64,000 bases of DNA from Euryodendron excelsum. Its lineage: Eukaryota; Streptophyta; Magnoliopsida; Ericales; Pentaphylacaceae. Below, one piece after another: positions 45,191 to 58,300 of the stretch. Position 1 is the first letter of the stretch, and each line of letters starts with the position of its first letter. A program made the position numbers and the translations under genes. The stretch spans positions 29,695,836-29,759,835 of the forward strand of contig CM065381.1 of the NCBI GenBank assembly GCA_033060915.1. The letters run 5' to 3'. The notes below the pieces were generated by a model. That model was not told where the DNA came from. It did no database searches and saw only the letters and a program-made list of their open reading frames with translations.

Positions 45191-48100
45191 AAGGGTAGTA
45201 AAGGGTTCCCTCCATTTCTCATTTTTTGAGTATAGTTTGAAAATAATTAGGATAATTTGACGTGTGCGGGGCATAATTTTTCTAATGGTGGAGTAAGCAT
45301 TCTTTTGCTTCCTCTAGATGATGTGTAAGTGTCTAGTTTTTGCCTCCCTTTGTAATGCCATAATGGGATAAGCTGTTTTCTAGATTCAATATTGGGTTGT
45401 TTTATGATATGCTTTTTCTCTTGCTTTCTGATTCTATTTTGATGATCGATTTATATGATCATATGACAACAAAGCAACTTGTTTTTACTGTCAAAAGTTT
45501 TCGTTCTGCTTTTCTGACTTGTTATCCCATCGTAGGATAAGTTTTTCTCTTGCTTTCAACTTTATAGTTGATATATTTTTTCATGTTCTCGAAGTTGACA
45601 AATATTTGAGCATCTATACTTTGTTTCGAAGCCATGTGATTGATTGCAGTTTGTCATTGATAATTATTCCCCAAACGACGAGCTTGATTATAATTGTAGT
45701 CCATTTTCCATTTCCTTGATCGGTTGTTTTATCTTTTTTGGCTTGGCACTTGGCTGTGATTTGTCACATGTCTTCTGTGAACCTTGAACATTATTGTAGA
45801 ATATATGTGCATTGATGTTAAACGGTATTTGATTGCCGGACCGCACATGCCTTCAGAGGTTCCATGTCTATGCCAATTTTTTCTTTATCTTTCAATTTTT
45901 TTAAATGATTTGTACTAGAAGTTCCCAAACCCTCTTTCTTTCCCAAAACATTGAGCAATCATGCAGTATCTATTACTGCTTTTTCAGTTTTCAGATGCTA
46001 GAATGCTTGCTATTTCTGCTTAACATTATTGTGTTGGTTTAAGGACAGGAAGGTAGTCATTAGCAACTTCTTGTCACTGGAGTTTAGATCCCATATTTTT
46101 CAAAGTCTAGCAGTTCCCAGATAGAAAGCTGTCTAACAATCCCCAATCCATGAATCTCCTGTTACACACTACAAAATTCATGTTAATTAGTGCCTCAACA
46201 ACTATTTAAAAACTGAAAAAACAAAAAATAGAATCTCATCTGATCTTAGAGCTCTTGGCATTATTATATCAACATCCCAACCTTCATCATCTAATGGTTA
46301 CTTAGAAACACGTCCATTATGAATATAGCAATAATTCAGAAGCACTTGCTAAATTTATAGAAGACTTCATTTGATCTTAAACTTGCAGTTTGGAACTTTG
46401 CTTTCTGCCATGATAAGTTAGTTCTTTTACCTGGCAAATAATCTTGAAAAGCCATTGGAATTTTATATACAAATTTTGTATTCTGTCTATTTGCCTTTCC
46501 ATTAGGATCAAAGTTTGTACTTTAAGTTACAACACTGCTAGTTCATCACACATTTTAGTCGGTGTATCTTTTGGTGCTTTGTGTTTCGGCATATTTGTAT
46601 CTGCCAATGGCTTGTGCCAGATCTACAATAGTTTTAGCTTGGGTAGAGGAGACACAAGAGAAGCATCGTAACCATATTCTCAAAGATAATGAATTCTTCT
46701 CATATTATCAAAGATAACGAATTCTTCTCATAATTTGACAAGAGGAAAGTTTTGCCATGTTATTTTTAAGTGTTTGTTCTTATCCCTTCTACATGAAGCA
46801 CACAAAAAACATAATCAAAAAAAAAAAAGTAAACATGTCATTCCATTTGTGCGTCCGTCCTCAGATTGAGGGTTGGTCTTTTGGCTGTTTTCCTAAATTT
46901 CCCTCTGATGTTGATGAGAAAGTTCAACGGGAAACAGGAACGGGGAAACAGGACAGGATCTCAGCTTCTTTTTTTACAGAGATATTTGAGAACATGCCCT
47001 TTCCACACCAATGCTGTCATCAAGTGAATTTTTTTCATGTTTTCAATTCCTTGTATTATTCCTAGGAACTCTTGCCCTAATTAATTACACTTCCAAAATC
47101 CTCGGTCTTTCAACAAGAACTTTGCTTGATCTCTCAGTTATTCTCACCCATGCATGCTAACTTCCACTAACTGTAAATCCCACAGACACATCTTCTCTGT
47201 TACCGAGGAAATTGATTTTTATCGAAATATATCGTTCAAAGATGATGTTTAGAACCTATCATAGAGATAGAACTTTTATCTGTTTTTGTTCTGTGAGTTC
47301 GTACATCACTTTATCTGGACTATGTATTGAGTTAAAAACTCACTGCAGGGTTGCATACTAACTGTGAGATTGGAAACTGGCCTCACAGATCTCGGTGATT
47401 CAACGTGATTTTGACATGCTTGATTTATTAAGCAAAGCATTTCCCCATGCATCATTATGACTTCTTGGCAGTGAAATATAGATTAAAATATGCAAGAAAG
47501 CATCAAAATGGAATGTAAATTCCTAGTTTTCTTTGCTCCTGAGAAATTTCCTCTCAGTGAAACAGAATGCCTGTTACGTCTTCTAACGGAAGGTATGATA
47601 AAATGACAGAAAAATAATATCGAGTTGCTTCACATGTACACGAAAATAAAACCTTCAATTTATAATACCTACAAAATAATGTGCACATTATTGCGTGGGA
47701 GGAGTTCTGTCACTTTTACTTAGGGTTCAACCGTAGTACTATACCTTAGAAGCGGGAGAAATATATAAAGGAGAGAGAAATTAGTGGTTTTCTTATAAAT
47801 GATGTCTTGTTTTACCCTTTTTTTTTTTTGCCAAATAAATCTTTGGCAGAACAAGGCAAACGTTATTTTCTATTTCTTTTTCATAATTAAAAATTCAAAC
47901 AAGAGGTCAGGCTACCACTTTTATTTGTCACACATATTATAAGATGCTCTTTGTAAATAGCAAAGAACCCTCAATCATGTTAGCACTTAGCAGTCATAGG
48001 AAATTTTCAATTTGATTAGTCAAAGGGCTTTCAAGTCTTCATGCATGACCTAAAAGCTGGATGAGGCACATGCTTCTTTAGTCTGTCAACATGTTAAAAT

Positions 48101-48682
48101 CTTGATTGAAATTAGTTCGTTAAATAAACAAGTCTAATTTCAAACATATTTTAAAATTTATTGATTTCTTTGAGCAACTCAATAACTTTGTATGTAAATT
48201 TGTAAAAAAAAATTATTCAAAATTGACTTGTGATTAATGACATTCGTTTGAGATAGACTTAAAAATAACAGCTAAATTTTAACTCCACTTACCTATGCTC
48301 TTTACAGCCCCACTTATAGCACTGCCTACAATTCAACAACCTGTGGAGTTAAATTTGATTGGAAACGAAGCAACCAAACTGAGGAATTCAAAATCCCACG
48401 CAGACAAAACGGAGTCTATTTATAGTCTATTTAAAACTTGGGAAAGAAAAGAGAAGAAAAAAAGAAAGAGAAAATAAAGAAAAAGTAATTTTTCTTCTTT
48501 TTTTGGCTTTGTAAAAAAAATAGAAGAAAAATTTAGAGAAATAGACAGATTGATTTAAAAAAAAAAAAAAAATCTTTCTTTCTTTTTCTTTTCCTCTTTA
48601 CTTTTCTTAAACGAAAAAAGAAAAATAAACAGTAATTTTCCTTCCTTTGCCTTCCCTAGTTCCAACAGACCGTTAACTCCTT
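45191..48682. other. Intergenic region, nothing recognised
   Basis: It begins with the 3' UTR of the 487-residue gene and goes on as AT-rich DNA with short open frames that show no family resemblance. Small local features only: a near-duplicate of tctcataatt/gataatgaattcttctcat at 46680-46735, A/T runs at 47819 and 48555, and a purine-rich patch at 48440-48480. Confidence 0.5.
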
Positions 48683-48808
48683 GTTGAACATCGGGAATGG
48701 GCTCTTGCAGAGCTGAACATGGGCGGGTCTAGAGTTCGATTACTCGTTGAACATCGGAAATGGGCTCTTGCGGAGCTCAAAATGGGCGGATATAGACTTT
48801 GGTTCCTC
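48683..48808 (+). repeat. 63-base tandem duplication in the PPR gene leader
   Basis: GTTGAACATCGG then AATGGGCTCTTGC starts at 48683 and again at 48746. The two copies differ at about nine positions. It lies about 185 bases before the ATG of the PPR pseudogene. Confidence 0.85.
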
Positions 48809-49513
48809 GTTCACCGTCGACTCCCACCCAACGCTGGCGAAAACCGATGACGCCTAGCAACAGTTGAATCGAAGCCCCAAATCCAAATCCTCAGAGCTGC
48901 ATTGGAGCCAAATTCAAGCGCTCTTCGTAAAACCTAAACCCTAAACGCTAGAACAACGCTAATCTGTAGCACCTTCTGGGGAACCCCCAAGAATGCTCGC
49001 TAGTTCTAAGTGGTTCAAACAAGTTCCCCGATGAAAACCCAAGTCGTACATTTCCAGTACCGAACACAAGGCATGTTCAAATTTCCAGATTCGTCGTCTA
49101 ATCGGAGAACAAGTAAATGGCAAGAGAACACGGTGGTTTGATAAACATGTTAATGGATGCCTTTCAGCATCTTATTATGCATTGCCAAGGAGAAGATATT
49201 TCCAGCACACTGTAAGTTCTTGACATCTTGCTCTCTTGCTCTGCACTTCTCTGCTTTTATGAACTTAGAAACACTAATAATTAACCATTTTTTTCATGCC
49301 CTATGCCTCTTGGCTTTGTAAGCTCTATGATTACTATGTTTGTTAATTTGCATTGGGTTTTTGTTAAGACTGAAGAGTGTAATCACGAGAACAATGTGGG
49401 TCATCTTTTTTACCTTATCTTGTTAGTTGGTGAATTGATTTGTGCACTTGTTGGTGGCAGTTTTTCATCTAGAATTTCTTATTTGTTAATTCGGAAAGTT
49501 GATACAAGGATAG

Positions 49514-50317
49514 TGTTAGGAACTTAATGAATACACCAAAAGACCCATGTGATGGAACGGGTGTGAACAATTCATGTTGTTGAGTGGCTGCGAATTTAAA
49601 GTCGTCACGGTCGAATTAATGGGTTTGGCTATTTTGTTGATGGGAGATGGAAACAAATCTCTTGTTGAAATTTGTTGGTAGGCGCTGAACTGATAAATGA
49701 GCTACTAGAAGATTAGAAATGGCGGTCAAATGAAGACACTCAAAAAGTCTTCGTTCATCATTCAGGTAAAATTGTTAGGAATGAAAAAGAAACACCTGCT
49801 TTGAAAAACAGGTGGGTAGTGTAATGATGAAAAAAAAACGTAAAGAAAGTTGGAGAAATAAGAAAAGGGGTGGGACTACATCATAGCTACAGTAGTGACA
49901 GTAGTCAGAGCTACAGTATTCGAAGCTACAGTACTATTTGTCCTTGTCTTTCAATTTATTTACAATTGTGACATGACTTATTTCTCCTATAAATAGCCAA
50001 CGAATCTCATATTTTGAAGGCACAGCCAGAAGAAGAGGAAGTGGGGTTTTCTTTGCTGGGTTTGAAAGGGTGACTTGAGACGGGTGTTCAAGGGTTTAAG
50101 GGCTTGGGTTTAAGTTATTAAACTTGAGTGTATACTTGTATCATTGTTCTCAATTGTTCTCAGTAGTAAAGAAGAGACCGAAGCACGTCCCGTAGACGTA
50201 GGCAATCTTACCAAACCACGACAAATACTGGTGCCACTTTTCTTTGGTGTGCTTTGATTTATTTTCATTATTTTTTTGTCATTCGTACTAACCAAATTGT
50301 TGCTAGAATTCCCAACA
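49514..50317 (+). mobile_element. Copia-type LTR (probably solo) in the PPR intron
   Basis: Starts TGTTAGGAACTTAATG and ends GAATTCCCAACA, with a TATA box TATAAATA at 49988-49995. The block cccgtagacgtaggcaatct, taccaaaccacg near 50190 is typical of the 3' end of plant Tork/Tnt1-like copia LTRs. No primer-binding site follows. Flanking pentamers (GATAG / CATGT) do not match, so the insertion is old, rearranged or the edges are slightly off. Confidence 0.6.
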
Positions 50318-50518
50318 CATGTATTCCGTCATAGCCTAACCAATGCCCCATACCAGAGTTGGTGCCTTCCAAAATTGTAACAAACCACCACCACGCTCCT
50401 TAGCTGACACCCATGGCTGCCCATCATCCCAACTGGGTGTCTTTACAGATCCTTGCGTTTCTTTTTATAAGTAGCAGTCCTTCCTAGGTCGCCCCTCTGT
50501 TTCTCCAAGTTAGAATGT

Positions 50519-50700
50519 AGAGATTGATCTGATACCAAATGTTAGAAACTTGACCAAAATGTATACGCCAAAAGACCTAGGTCTGATGGCATGTAGAGAT
50601 CAATTTCTATATTTGGCCCCATATTAGCCCAACATATGTCTCATATAATAGGTTTGGCCCACAAGGATTGTAACAGAAAGAAAGGCAGTACAATTTAATA
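50519..50700. mobile_element. Second LTR-end fragment in the PPR intron
   Basis: At 50539 the text tgttagaaacttgaccaaaa, then tgtatacgccaaaagacc, resembles the first 40 bases of the LTR at 49514. The preceding gatctgataccaaa is the reverse complement of a copia primer-binding site (TTTGGTATCAGATC). So this may instead be the end of a reverse-oriented element, with leader sequence to its left. Confidence 0.4.
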
Positions 50701-53338
50701 TGTTTTTCATTAATTTTTTTTTTTAATTCTGTTTGTCCAAGTTCCATCTTTAATTTGTGATGGTAGATCGAATTACAACTTTATGACTGTCTCAATATAA
50801 GAAATTATAACTCAAACCAATCTTGAAATAAAACCAAGGTCTTCTATTTAAATCTCAATTCGTATGCACGAGGCACTCAATTTTGTGAATGGGAATTTTT
50901 ACCTGGGACTTTCGTTTCCCAAAATTTAGGAAGAGGAAATAATTATCTTTGTAACAGTAAAACCAAAAAAAATGTGTTAATATTTGACACATTAGTGGAA
51001 CACTTCAGTCATGAGTTCATAATCTTCTATCATTACAGTCATGGTCTTTATGTCTATAAAGCATCCTTAAGAGGGGCTTGTATCTCGTTTTAGAGTGTAA
51101 GGAAGATTCCAGTGCACTAGGATAAGTTCATGCTCCCAAAGTTCAAGGCTCATTTGATTGGAAGGACAAAATTGAATGGAAATGAACTTTAACAATTGAT
51201 GATAGAATGTGAGTACATAGCATGGCTTTGATAGGGTAATTTCTAACCATTTAATGCTTGCAGAGAAGAAAAAGCAACATTCAAGTGGCTTACCTCGAAA
51301 GATATGTGGTATGTGAGTGTTTGTGTGCATCCATTAGGATTATTCTTGACTCAAAAAGGGGTGCGGAACACTCTGGCGATGCCTTCCCCCCACTCCCAAC
51401 CAAAAGAGGGGAAATTAAAGTGGCTTTCTCTTAATGCCATGGGTACAAGATTAGGTATAAGGGTAAGAGGCATATTCACAAATTTTGGGAGTTAATCAAA
51501 CAAACTAACTAGAGCTAGGCTTTTGAAGAAGCTTCTTAGTGATTGTTCAGCAATAGAACTAGCAAGCTAGTAAGCTTGAACGTTGGATTGATTAGACTTG
51601 CGAACAGTTGCAACTTGAGCATGCTATTTTATAACTTTGGAAACATAACTGCCTAATGATAGTTATCTGAAGAAAACACTTCAGTTGAAAAATTATGGCT
51701 GCATGAAGTTTGTGACGAATGATAGAGAACTAAAATAACATTTTGCAGTATATTAAAATCATGAACTCCAATTTGGTAAATGTTGGAGTCCTGTATTTTA
51801 ATGTAAATAATTTTTAGATTTAGCTAATGAACTTAATCTTGTGGAAAGCTCATGCTCAATGGAACCCATATCCTGATATTGGGAAAGTGATGGGAACTGG
51901 CTGGAGACGGACCAGACACAAGCTTCATGGAGTTCAGCAAAAAGGGATAAAAATCCCGTTACTTGCCTATGCTTTGCTCTCCACTGTTTCATTTGCAAAT
52001 TATGGTTTCAATTTTTTTTGGTAAATTGATAATGTTAAAAATTTCATATTCTTAATTTTGCAAGGTGAGTATCCACTTTATGAATCTATGTTTTTTAATG
52101 GCTCTACCTTTTTTCCACTTGAATTAGCAATCCCTATACTCAACCATGCTGGACTGCTCTTTCAGGCATTACTGCTAGCAGTTTGGAAATCAAGTTACAA
52201 ATTGCATTTTTCTGAGCTTGTTAATAATGAATGGATTTCTACTACAGAATTTTAGTACATCCATCCTAGTTGGGGTCTCCTGGATCTAGCCATTTTTTGT
52301 GACTCTGAATAATTTCTTCAGCAATTCTCAGTCAATAGCAACACAAGCCTCTCCTTCTGAAGAGGAATTCACAGATGAATCCTTGAATCAAATCCTTTCT
52401 GCTATAGAGAATGCTCCAAACTCCGCCAGCAAAATCTGTTCTACTTACATTGAAAAGCTGTGTGGAGCTGGAAATCTTTCAGCTGCTGCTAGGCTACTGC
52501 AGTCCTTACAAGATATACACATGTTCCTTAGTGTTAACGCATATAACCTCCTGTTAGAAGCAGCGGGTGAAGGGAATGACATTGGCCTTCTGTCCAAATC
52601 TTCAAGGATCTATTGGTGTCTAGTGACCATCAGTTCAACCTCCTATCTCAGTCTTCCCATGACTATTGTGAACACAAATGATACTGTCTTGTTATATGTT
52701 TTCATCAAAAAGGTATCAGAATTGACCTTTCCAAGAAGTGCAACAGTTGTAAATAGAATCATCTTTGCCTTTGCTGAATGCGGGCAGATTGATAAGGCCC
52801 TGCTGATATTTGATCAGGTGAAGAGTCTGAAATGCAAACCAGATTGGATTACATATAATACTGTTTTAGGGATCTTGGGTAGGGTTGGTTGTGCAGAGGA
52901 AATGCTTCATGAGTTTGTCTCCATGAAAGAGGCAAACATTGTCCCAGATATCATTTCTTATATTACTTTACTAAACAGCTTGTGGAAGTTGGGAAGATTA
53001 GATCTGTGCTTAGTTTTCTTGAAAGAGATGGAAGAGAGGACTTGAACCAGATTTGCGAGCCTACGCTGCATTGATTGAGAGCTGTGGCCAATCAGGGAAA
53101 GTTGAGGAATCATTGAGACTCTTTGATGAGATGAAGTCACAGATGTATTCGGCCATCTATGTACATTTACCAATCACTGATCAATAATTTAAAGAAGATG
53201 GGGAAATCAGAGTTGGCAATGACTTTTTTGGAGGATATGACTACATCTCTAGGAGATCTTGTTGGTCCAAAAGATTTCAGACAAAAAAACTGATAGTTTA
53301 GCACTCCAAACTTGAGATTTTGAATTCGCATTGGTTGC

Positions 53339-53640
53339 AAGTTCTCAGAGTGCATCAGATTGCTCGCTGATTAAAGAGGATGGGGAAGTAGTATTTGGCA
53401 GTATCCTTTTTGGAGGAGATGAATGCATCTCCTTTTTCCTTTTTCCTTTTGATAGGTAAATATATAAATTGCATTAAAAGATGCCACAAAAGGGGGCAAA
53501 CCCTATACACAAGAAGCAGACAAAGCCCTACACACACAAAGCCACTTCTATAGATCTACAAGGATGTATAAACCCTCCAAAAACTCAACGAAAGCAGATA
53601 AAGAAAAAGATGAAAATTGAGATTCTGAATTCCCGCTGAT
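53339..53640 (+). repeat. Partial tandem duplicate of the PPR gene 3' end, interrupted
   Basis: gctgattaaagaggatgggg, then tttttggaggagatgaatgc at 53365-53430 matches ctgatcaataatttaaagaa... and tttttggaggatatgactac at 53177-53250 (offset about 181). The match to the following text (cttgagattttgaattcgca, 53309) resumes at about 53615 (attgagattctgaattcccg). So about 170 bases at roughly 53436-53605 were inserted later. Confidence 0.6.
53436..53605 (-). mobile_element. Short retroposon 3'-end insertion
   Basis: The stretch ttttgataggtaaatatata, then gcattaaaagatgcc...ggggcaaaccctatacac is absent from the paralogous PPR 3' end. It has the look of a reverse-oriented LINE or SINE 3' end common in dicot genomes. 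The identification is by general appearance only. Confidence 0.35.
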
Positions 53641-55313
53641 GCATCAGTTATCTCAAGCAGGATTGTTATTTAAGTCATTGTGCATTGCATTTAACATAGG
53701 TATGTAATTCTGCTGCACCTGCTAAATTTTCTGCTGTTCCCACTCAGTTTCGGATCAAATCTTCAACTCAAAAGAAATCCCTGTGCATCTCTATGGATTA
53801 CAGTAGTATCAAATTATCCAAATTAATTGTTGGTGCAGTTTGTGAATTTATTGCCCTTTAATTCTTACCTGAAGGATACACTTATCCAAGAAACTTTAGC
53901 TGACTGATAAATCACTTGATATCTACAACGACTTGTCCAAATTAATGTAGATGCAAAATGATGTGATCTTGTGGTTAATAATTTATTGTTTTCGGTTGTG
54001 ACAGGTTGTTAGTTATTAGAGGTGCTTGTGGCTTGTGCATCAGGCCTGTTTAAAGAATCAGGTGCCATTGAGAAGCCAGACCGCAGATTGTTGACGTCCT
54101 TGTTCATGTATGGAAGCCCCTGAAGAAGCATGAGCAGTATGTTGTGTTGGAGAATCCAGTTCCTAGGGTATGCCTTTTCTCAAGATTTATCTATTCTATG
54201 AACAAGTGTATGAAGCTTTGGTATACCTTGCCCTTCTTCGGCAGCTGGGGATGATACGGATATTAATATGGGTGGAAGCTGTCAGTTTAGAATCAGATGT
54301 AAATTCGGGATTGCATTCCAATACTACCCAGATGCTGCTCCAGTGTATGTCTTAGATTTGTGTCATCCTTGTTATTGGATATGATTGAGCCTTGAAAGAG
54401 TTGTTGATGGTAGTTGTTTATTCTTTGTTGTATTGGTAGGAAACCACTTTACTGAGATGTTTATGCAGAGTGAAGTTTAAACCGTTTTAAATTTGAATGT
54501 ACCTATCAAATTGAAATATCCAAATGGTATTCTTATGGCACATTCAGAAATCTATAAACTGGATTACCGAAACATAAACAATTCTGTTACCCCAAATCTT
54601 TCTTTGGTATCCTGATGGTATTAATGATTGGAAAAAAAATTCAGTAGAAGGTAGTACTCGCAACTACTGTTATGATTTTTTTTTTATGGTAAGAGGCTTA
54701 ACTAGAAGCCCATAAAAGGTAAAAACAAAATTGAATTTTGTTTTGAAAAGAAGGCTAGTAAATGCCTATTTAGGTGCTTTTTTAACAGACTTTTTCAACT
54801 TTTTTTTTTTTTATTTCAACTAAAATTCACCTTCCAATTCACAAGATAAAAGAACACTCGAGATCAATTACAATAACATCTCTAGCCGTCTAGCATCGAA
54901 ACAATAGATTTATACAGCAAGAAACAGAGACAATGCCCCCCAGTGTTTTTCAGAGTTCTCTCCAAAACAGACCATAATGAAAGCGACCCCCTGCGGTGCA
55001 GCAGCATTCGGCAGTCATTGCTTCTAACTATTGCCTGAAACTGAAGAGCTAAACAAACTAAAGTAAGCACCCAGAAAAACAACTTTTTACAACAGAACAG
55101 AATTTTTTAGGTGACGTGACAAAACATATATGTTAATCATGCTTCTTTATTTCCAAACCACGTAATGACCACCGCAATATTGTCAAAATAATTCGTGACA
55201 AACAGTGAATTTCTCCCCGAGAGAGAGAGCATATAATCATTTACATTGCTTAAACAATGGAAAACCAGCATCCAATGGAAAAAAAAACTAGAGTTCACCA
55301 CCAAATAGTTGCC
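53641..55313. other. Intergenic region between the PPR pseudogene and the NDB1-type gene
   Basis: No gene recognised. The right part should hold the 3' UTR of the minus-strand NDB1-type gene. Short frames such as 54170-54355 have no family resemblance. Confidence 0.45.
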
Positions 55314-58300
55314 TTAAATACGACTTGAATCTCTCCCAAAAATGTATCTCCTTGTCCAATCAGACACCACTAAGAACCTCGTGCGCCAGCTGACTTGCTT
55401 GCTGAATGTGACAGATGAGTTGAAAAGAGTTAGATTCACCAAGATTACCTGCTTCTAAGGAAGGCACATGCCAATTAAAGGAGCAGTAAATGATCACCTT
55501 GCATATATAGAATACCACAGCCACTGAGTGCTGTGACCCATAGAAACCCAGTCTCCAGGAAGCTCTGCTGCTGCCTGCTCTCCTCCCAGAGGAGCAAATT
55601 GGCCTAGATGCTTGTACCTTGTCAGCAGAAGTTTTTATTTGGTAAGTTAGTGAAGAAAGCGCAAAATGAGAGAGAGAGAGAGCAAATCATGAGTCATGAT
55701 ATATATAAGAAAAATGGTAGGAGAATCTTTGTAAAATTTACATCATGTTCTGACAAATAAAAGTCTTTTACTGCCCATGCATATTAAGTTTTATTATCAG
55801 CAATTATTTTACAAATACTTGCCTACAAAGCTTCCAAATTTTCATGATTGACATTGCCAGACCAATTGAGCTTATTCTTTAAAGAATTAATTACAACCAC
55901 ACCTCCTAAACTAAGACTCAGTATCATTATGTCTTCTCAAATTCTAAAACGTAACAAGTTGACTCTCTGAAGTACCAATTCGTATCAATCAACCCCTTCT
56001 ACTAGCAATATATTAGCAATCAATTCGGAGAGTAGATGAAAAATTATCATGTAACTGACACATCTTCACAAAAGTTTATTTTATACTTAAATTACATTTT
56101 CTTTTTGTAATAATTGTCTAATGAGTGAAATACCTCTTATTTTGTCCCTATATTTACATGTCATTTTAAGAGACATTTCAATCATTAAGTAATATTATAG
56201 TAAGAGAAAATCAATTTATATATAAAACTATACTTTTCTTAATATGTGCAAGTCAAATAACAATTTTTCATTCTTTTTCTTAACGGATTGCTAATAGGAG
56301 GGGTTGATTGATACAAATTGTTAGTTCAAGGGGTCAACTTGTTACGTTTTAGAATTTGAGAACATAGTGACATTGAGTCATAGTTTAGGGGTGTGTTTGT
56401 AATTAACCTTTGTTTAAATTGTTATATGCATGTCTGCACTAACGTATAACAAGTAATATATAAAACATACCTATGCTTACAGTGGGAAGTTGAATAGTGA
56501 TAATAATATGTTCCATGAAATAATGGATTTATGGTTTGCTATTCTTGTTACATAATTAAACTTTCAGGGGGTTCCCAGGACCATACAAATGTCTTGAGAA
56601 CACCAATCAGATGACTCACAGCCAAACAAAGACACGATTTACATCAACCTGAACTATTATGGTAGCACCTCATTGAAAAAAGGCCAGTCCATTAAGATAT
56701 AAATAAAAATTTGTAAACTATGCAGTCATAATAATTCAGCCAGATTGATTTCAGTGTTTCAGCGATGGACAGAAGATCTGGGCAGAGGAAAAAAGGCGGT
56801 TCCATAAAAAATGTCTATCCCCAACAAAATTATCAGCAGTCAATAATAGTTCATGTTGTAGATAGCAAGAAAAGTAATTAAAGAAACATCAACCCTGCAA
56901 ATGTTATGATTACCGAAAGGGAGCAAATTGATGACGTCCAGCAGCTCTAATGCGACGAGGGCCTTCTGGACTACTTGCACACTGCTCCCTACGGTTAAAG
57001 CACCTAGAAAGATATGCACCCTGTTGAGCAGCAACCTAAGATGCCAAAATATGTGAGTCACTACATTCTTCTTGGCAGCAAAAAGCCACAGAATAGGAAG
57101 AAGTTTTGAGTCCTTGCCAAGAAAATGAGCGTCTAAATACCTGAGCAGTTGCAGGAAGACTCTTCGTCTGTGAATCCACAAGACAAAGGGCTGACTTAAA
57201 CTCTTCATAATCCACTTCATGTCTTTGATTTCCCTCAGCATCTTTCAAGAGATCCATCACATCGGGCAGATGCTTGCTCTTTAAATAGAGTTCCACTTGG
57301 GGATACCTTACAAGGATGTCTTCTACTACATCTTCAAATTCTTCACTGGTTAGGGTACCAGAGTTGTCTTTGTCCGCATCCTTGAATATGGTCAAGATAT
57401 CTTCCTAAAAGATAATGATGTCCAATTAAATGCTATAGTGTAAAAGTACTAATGATAAAGGTGTAATAACGATGCATTCAATTAAGTTGACACGATAATT
57501 GAAGTACAATGAACCAGAAGATAAACCTAAACATACGAGGATTGAATCTGTAAGAGATGGTTTGCAATGTATACAAGAAGGATTTTATGGCAGACGATAC
57601 CACAATTATATGCATATACTGTTTTTCTGTATCACGGGAAGTGTTTCTTTTTCTTATTCTCATCATTGATTACAATATTACTCCAAACTGTAAACTAACA
57701 TGGTTTTAATTAGTTTATGTGGTCTTCTGACAGTATATCAAACTTTTAGCAGATATTTGTGAAAACCTCAATTAAGGCACTTGACTCTTAGTGAAGTTTG
57801 ACAGAGCAAGTTCTATCCATGAGCATCACAGAGGTAATCGTTACTCCTGAGTAAAGAAGGAAAATACTGGAAAGCAGCTCCGGATTGCTATGCTGTTATG
57901 CCCATTTTATAGCCTTTTGCCCTATGAGAAATGATGATGCATTGCTCAAAAACTATATAGGCAGTACAGGGAACAACTGAAAAAGGAAACAAGACATCTA
58001 AATGCCAACATGACCATGTCACCCATAACTCAATCAAACTACATGCAGGGAACTTAATATCATCACCACAATCCATAAAAATGTTGGTAGAATTGATGAT
58101 TAAGAAGATAGGTAGTGATTTATTGTGCTGCATCCTGAACAGATAAGGCACCTCAAGGAGTAAATTAGTTATAAAAGCTTACATACCATGATTTTACGTT
58201 GATCAACAGTAGCACAATCACCAAGTGCATACACAGATTCACATCCCTTTACTCGCAGCCATTCATCAGTCGCTAGAACACGTCTTTTACCCTGCATACA

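Larger units (their letters stand above)
48993..53293 (+). pseudogene. Pentatricopeptide-repeat (PPR) gene, disrupted (At1g11900-like)
   Basis: Exon 1 is 48993-49211 (donor GTAAGT). Exon 2 starts at 52332 after ttctcag, joins in phase and runs to TGA at 53291-53293. Exon 1 has an Arg-rich, mitochondrial-type leader (ALPRRRYFQHT), but codon 14 is TGA (49032-49034). Exon 2 encodes P-type PPR motifs: TVVNRIIFAFAECGQIDKAL, CKPDWITYNTVLGILGRVG, PDIISYITLLNSLWKLGRL. Breaks: a local out-of-frame stretch near 52600-52640, a frame change near 53040 (the frame closes at 53043-53045 but homology continues in the next frame) and another near 53160. P-type PPRs bind organellar RNA. Resemblance to the Arabidopsis At1g11900 group is from memory of the family and not aligned. 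Sequencing errors could mimic some lesions, but four or more independent ones argue for a pseudogene. Confidence 0.75.
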
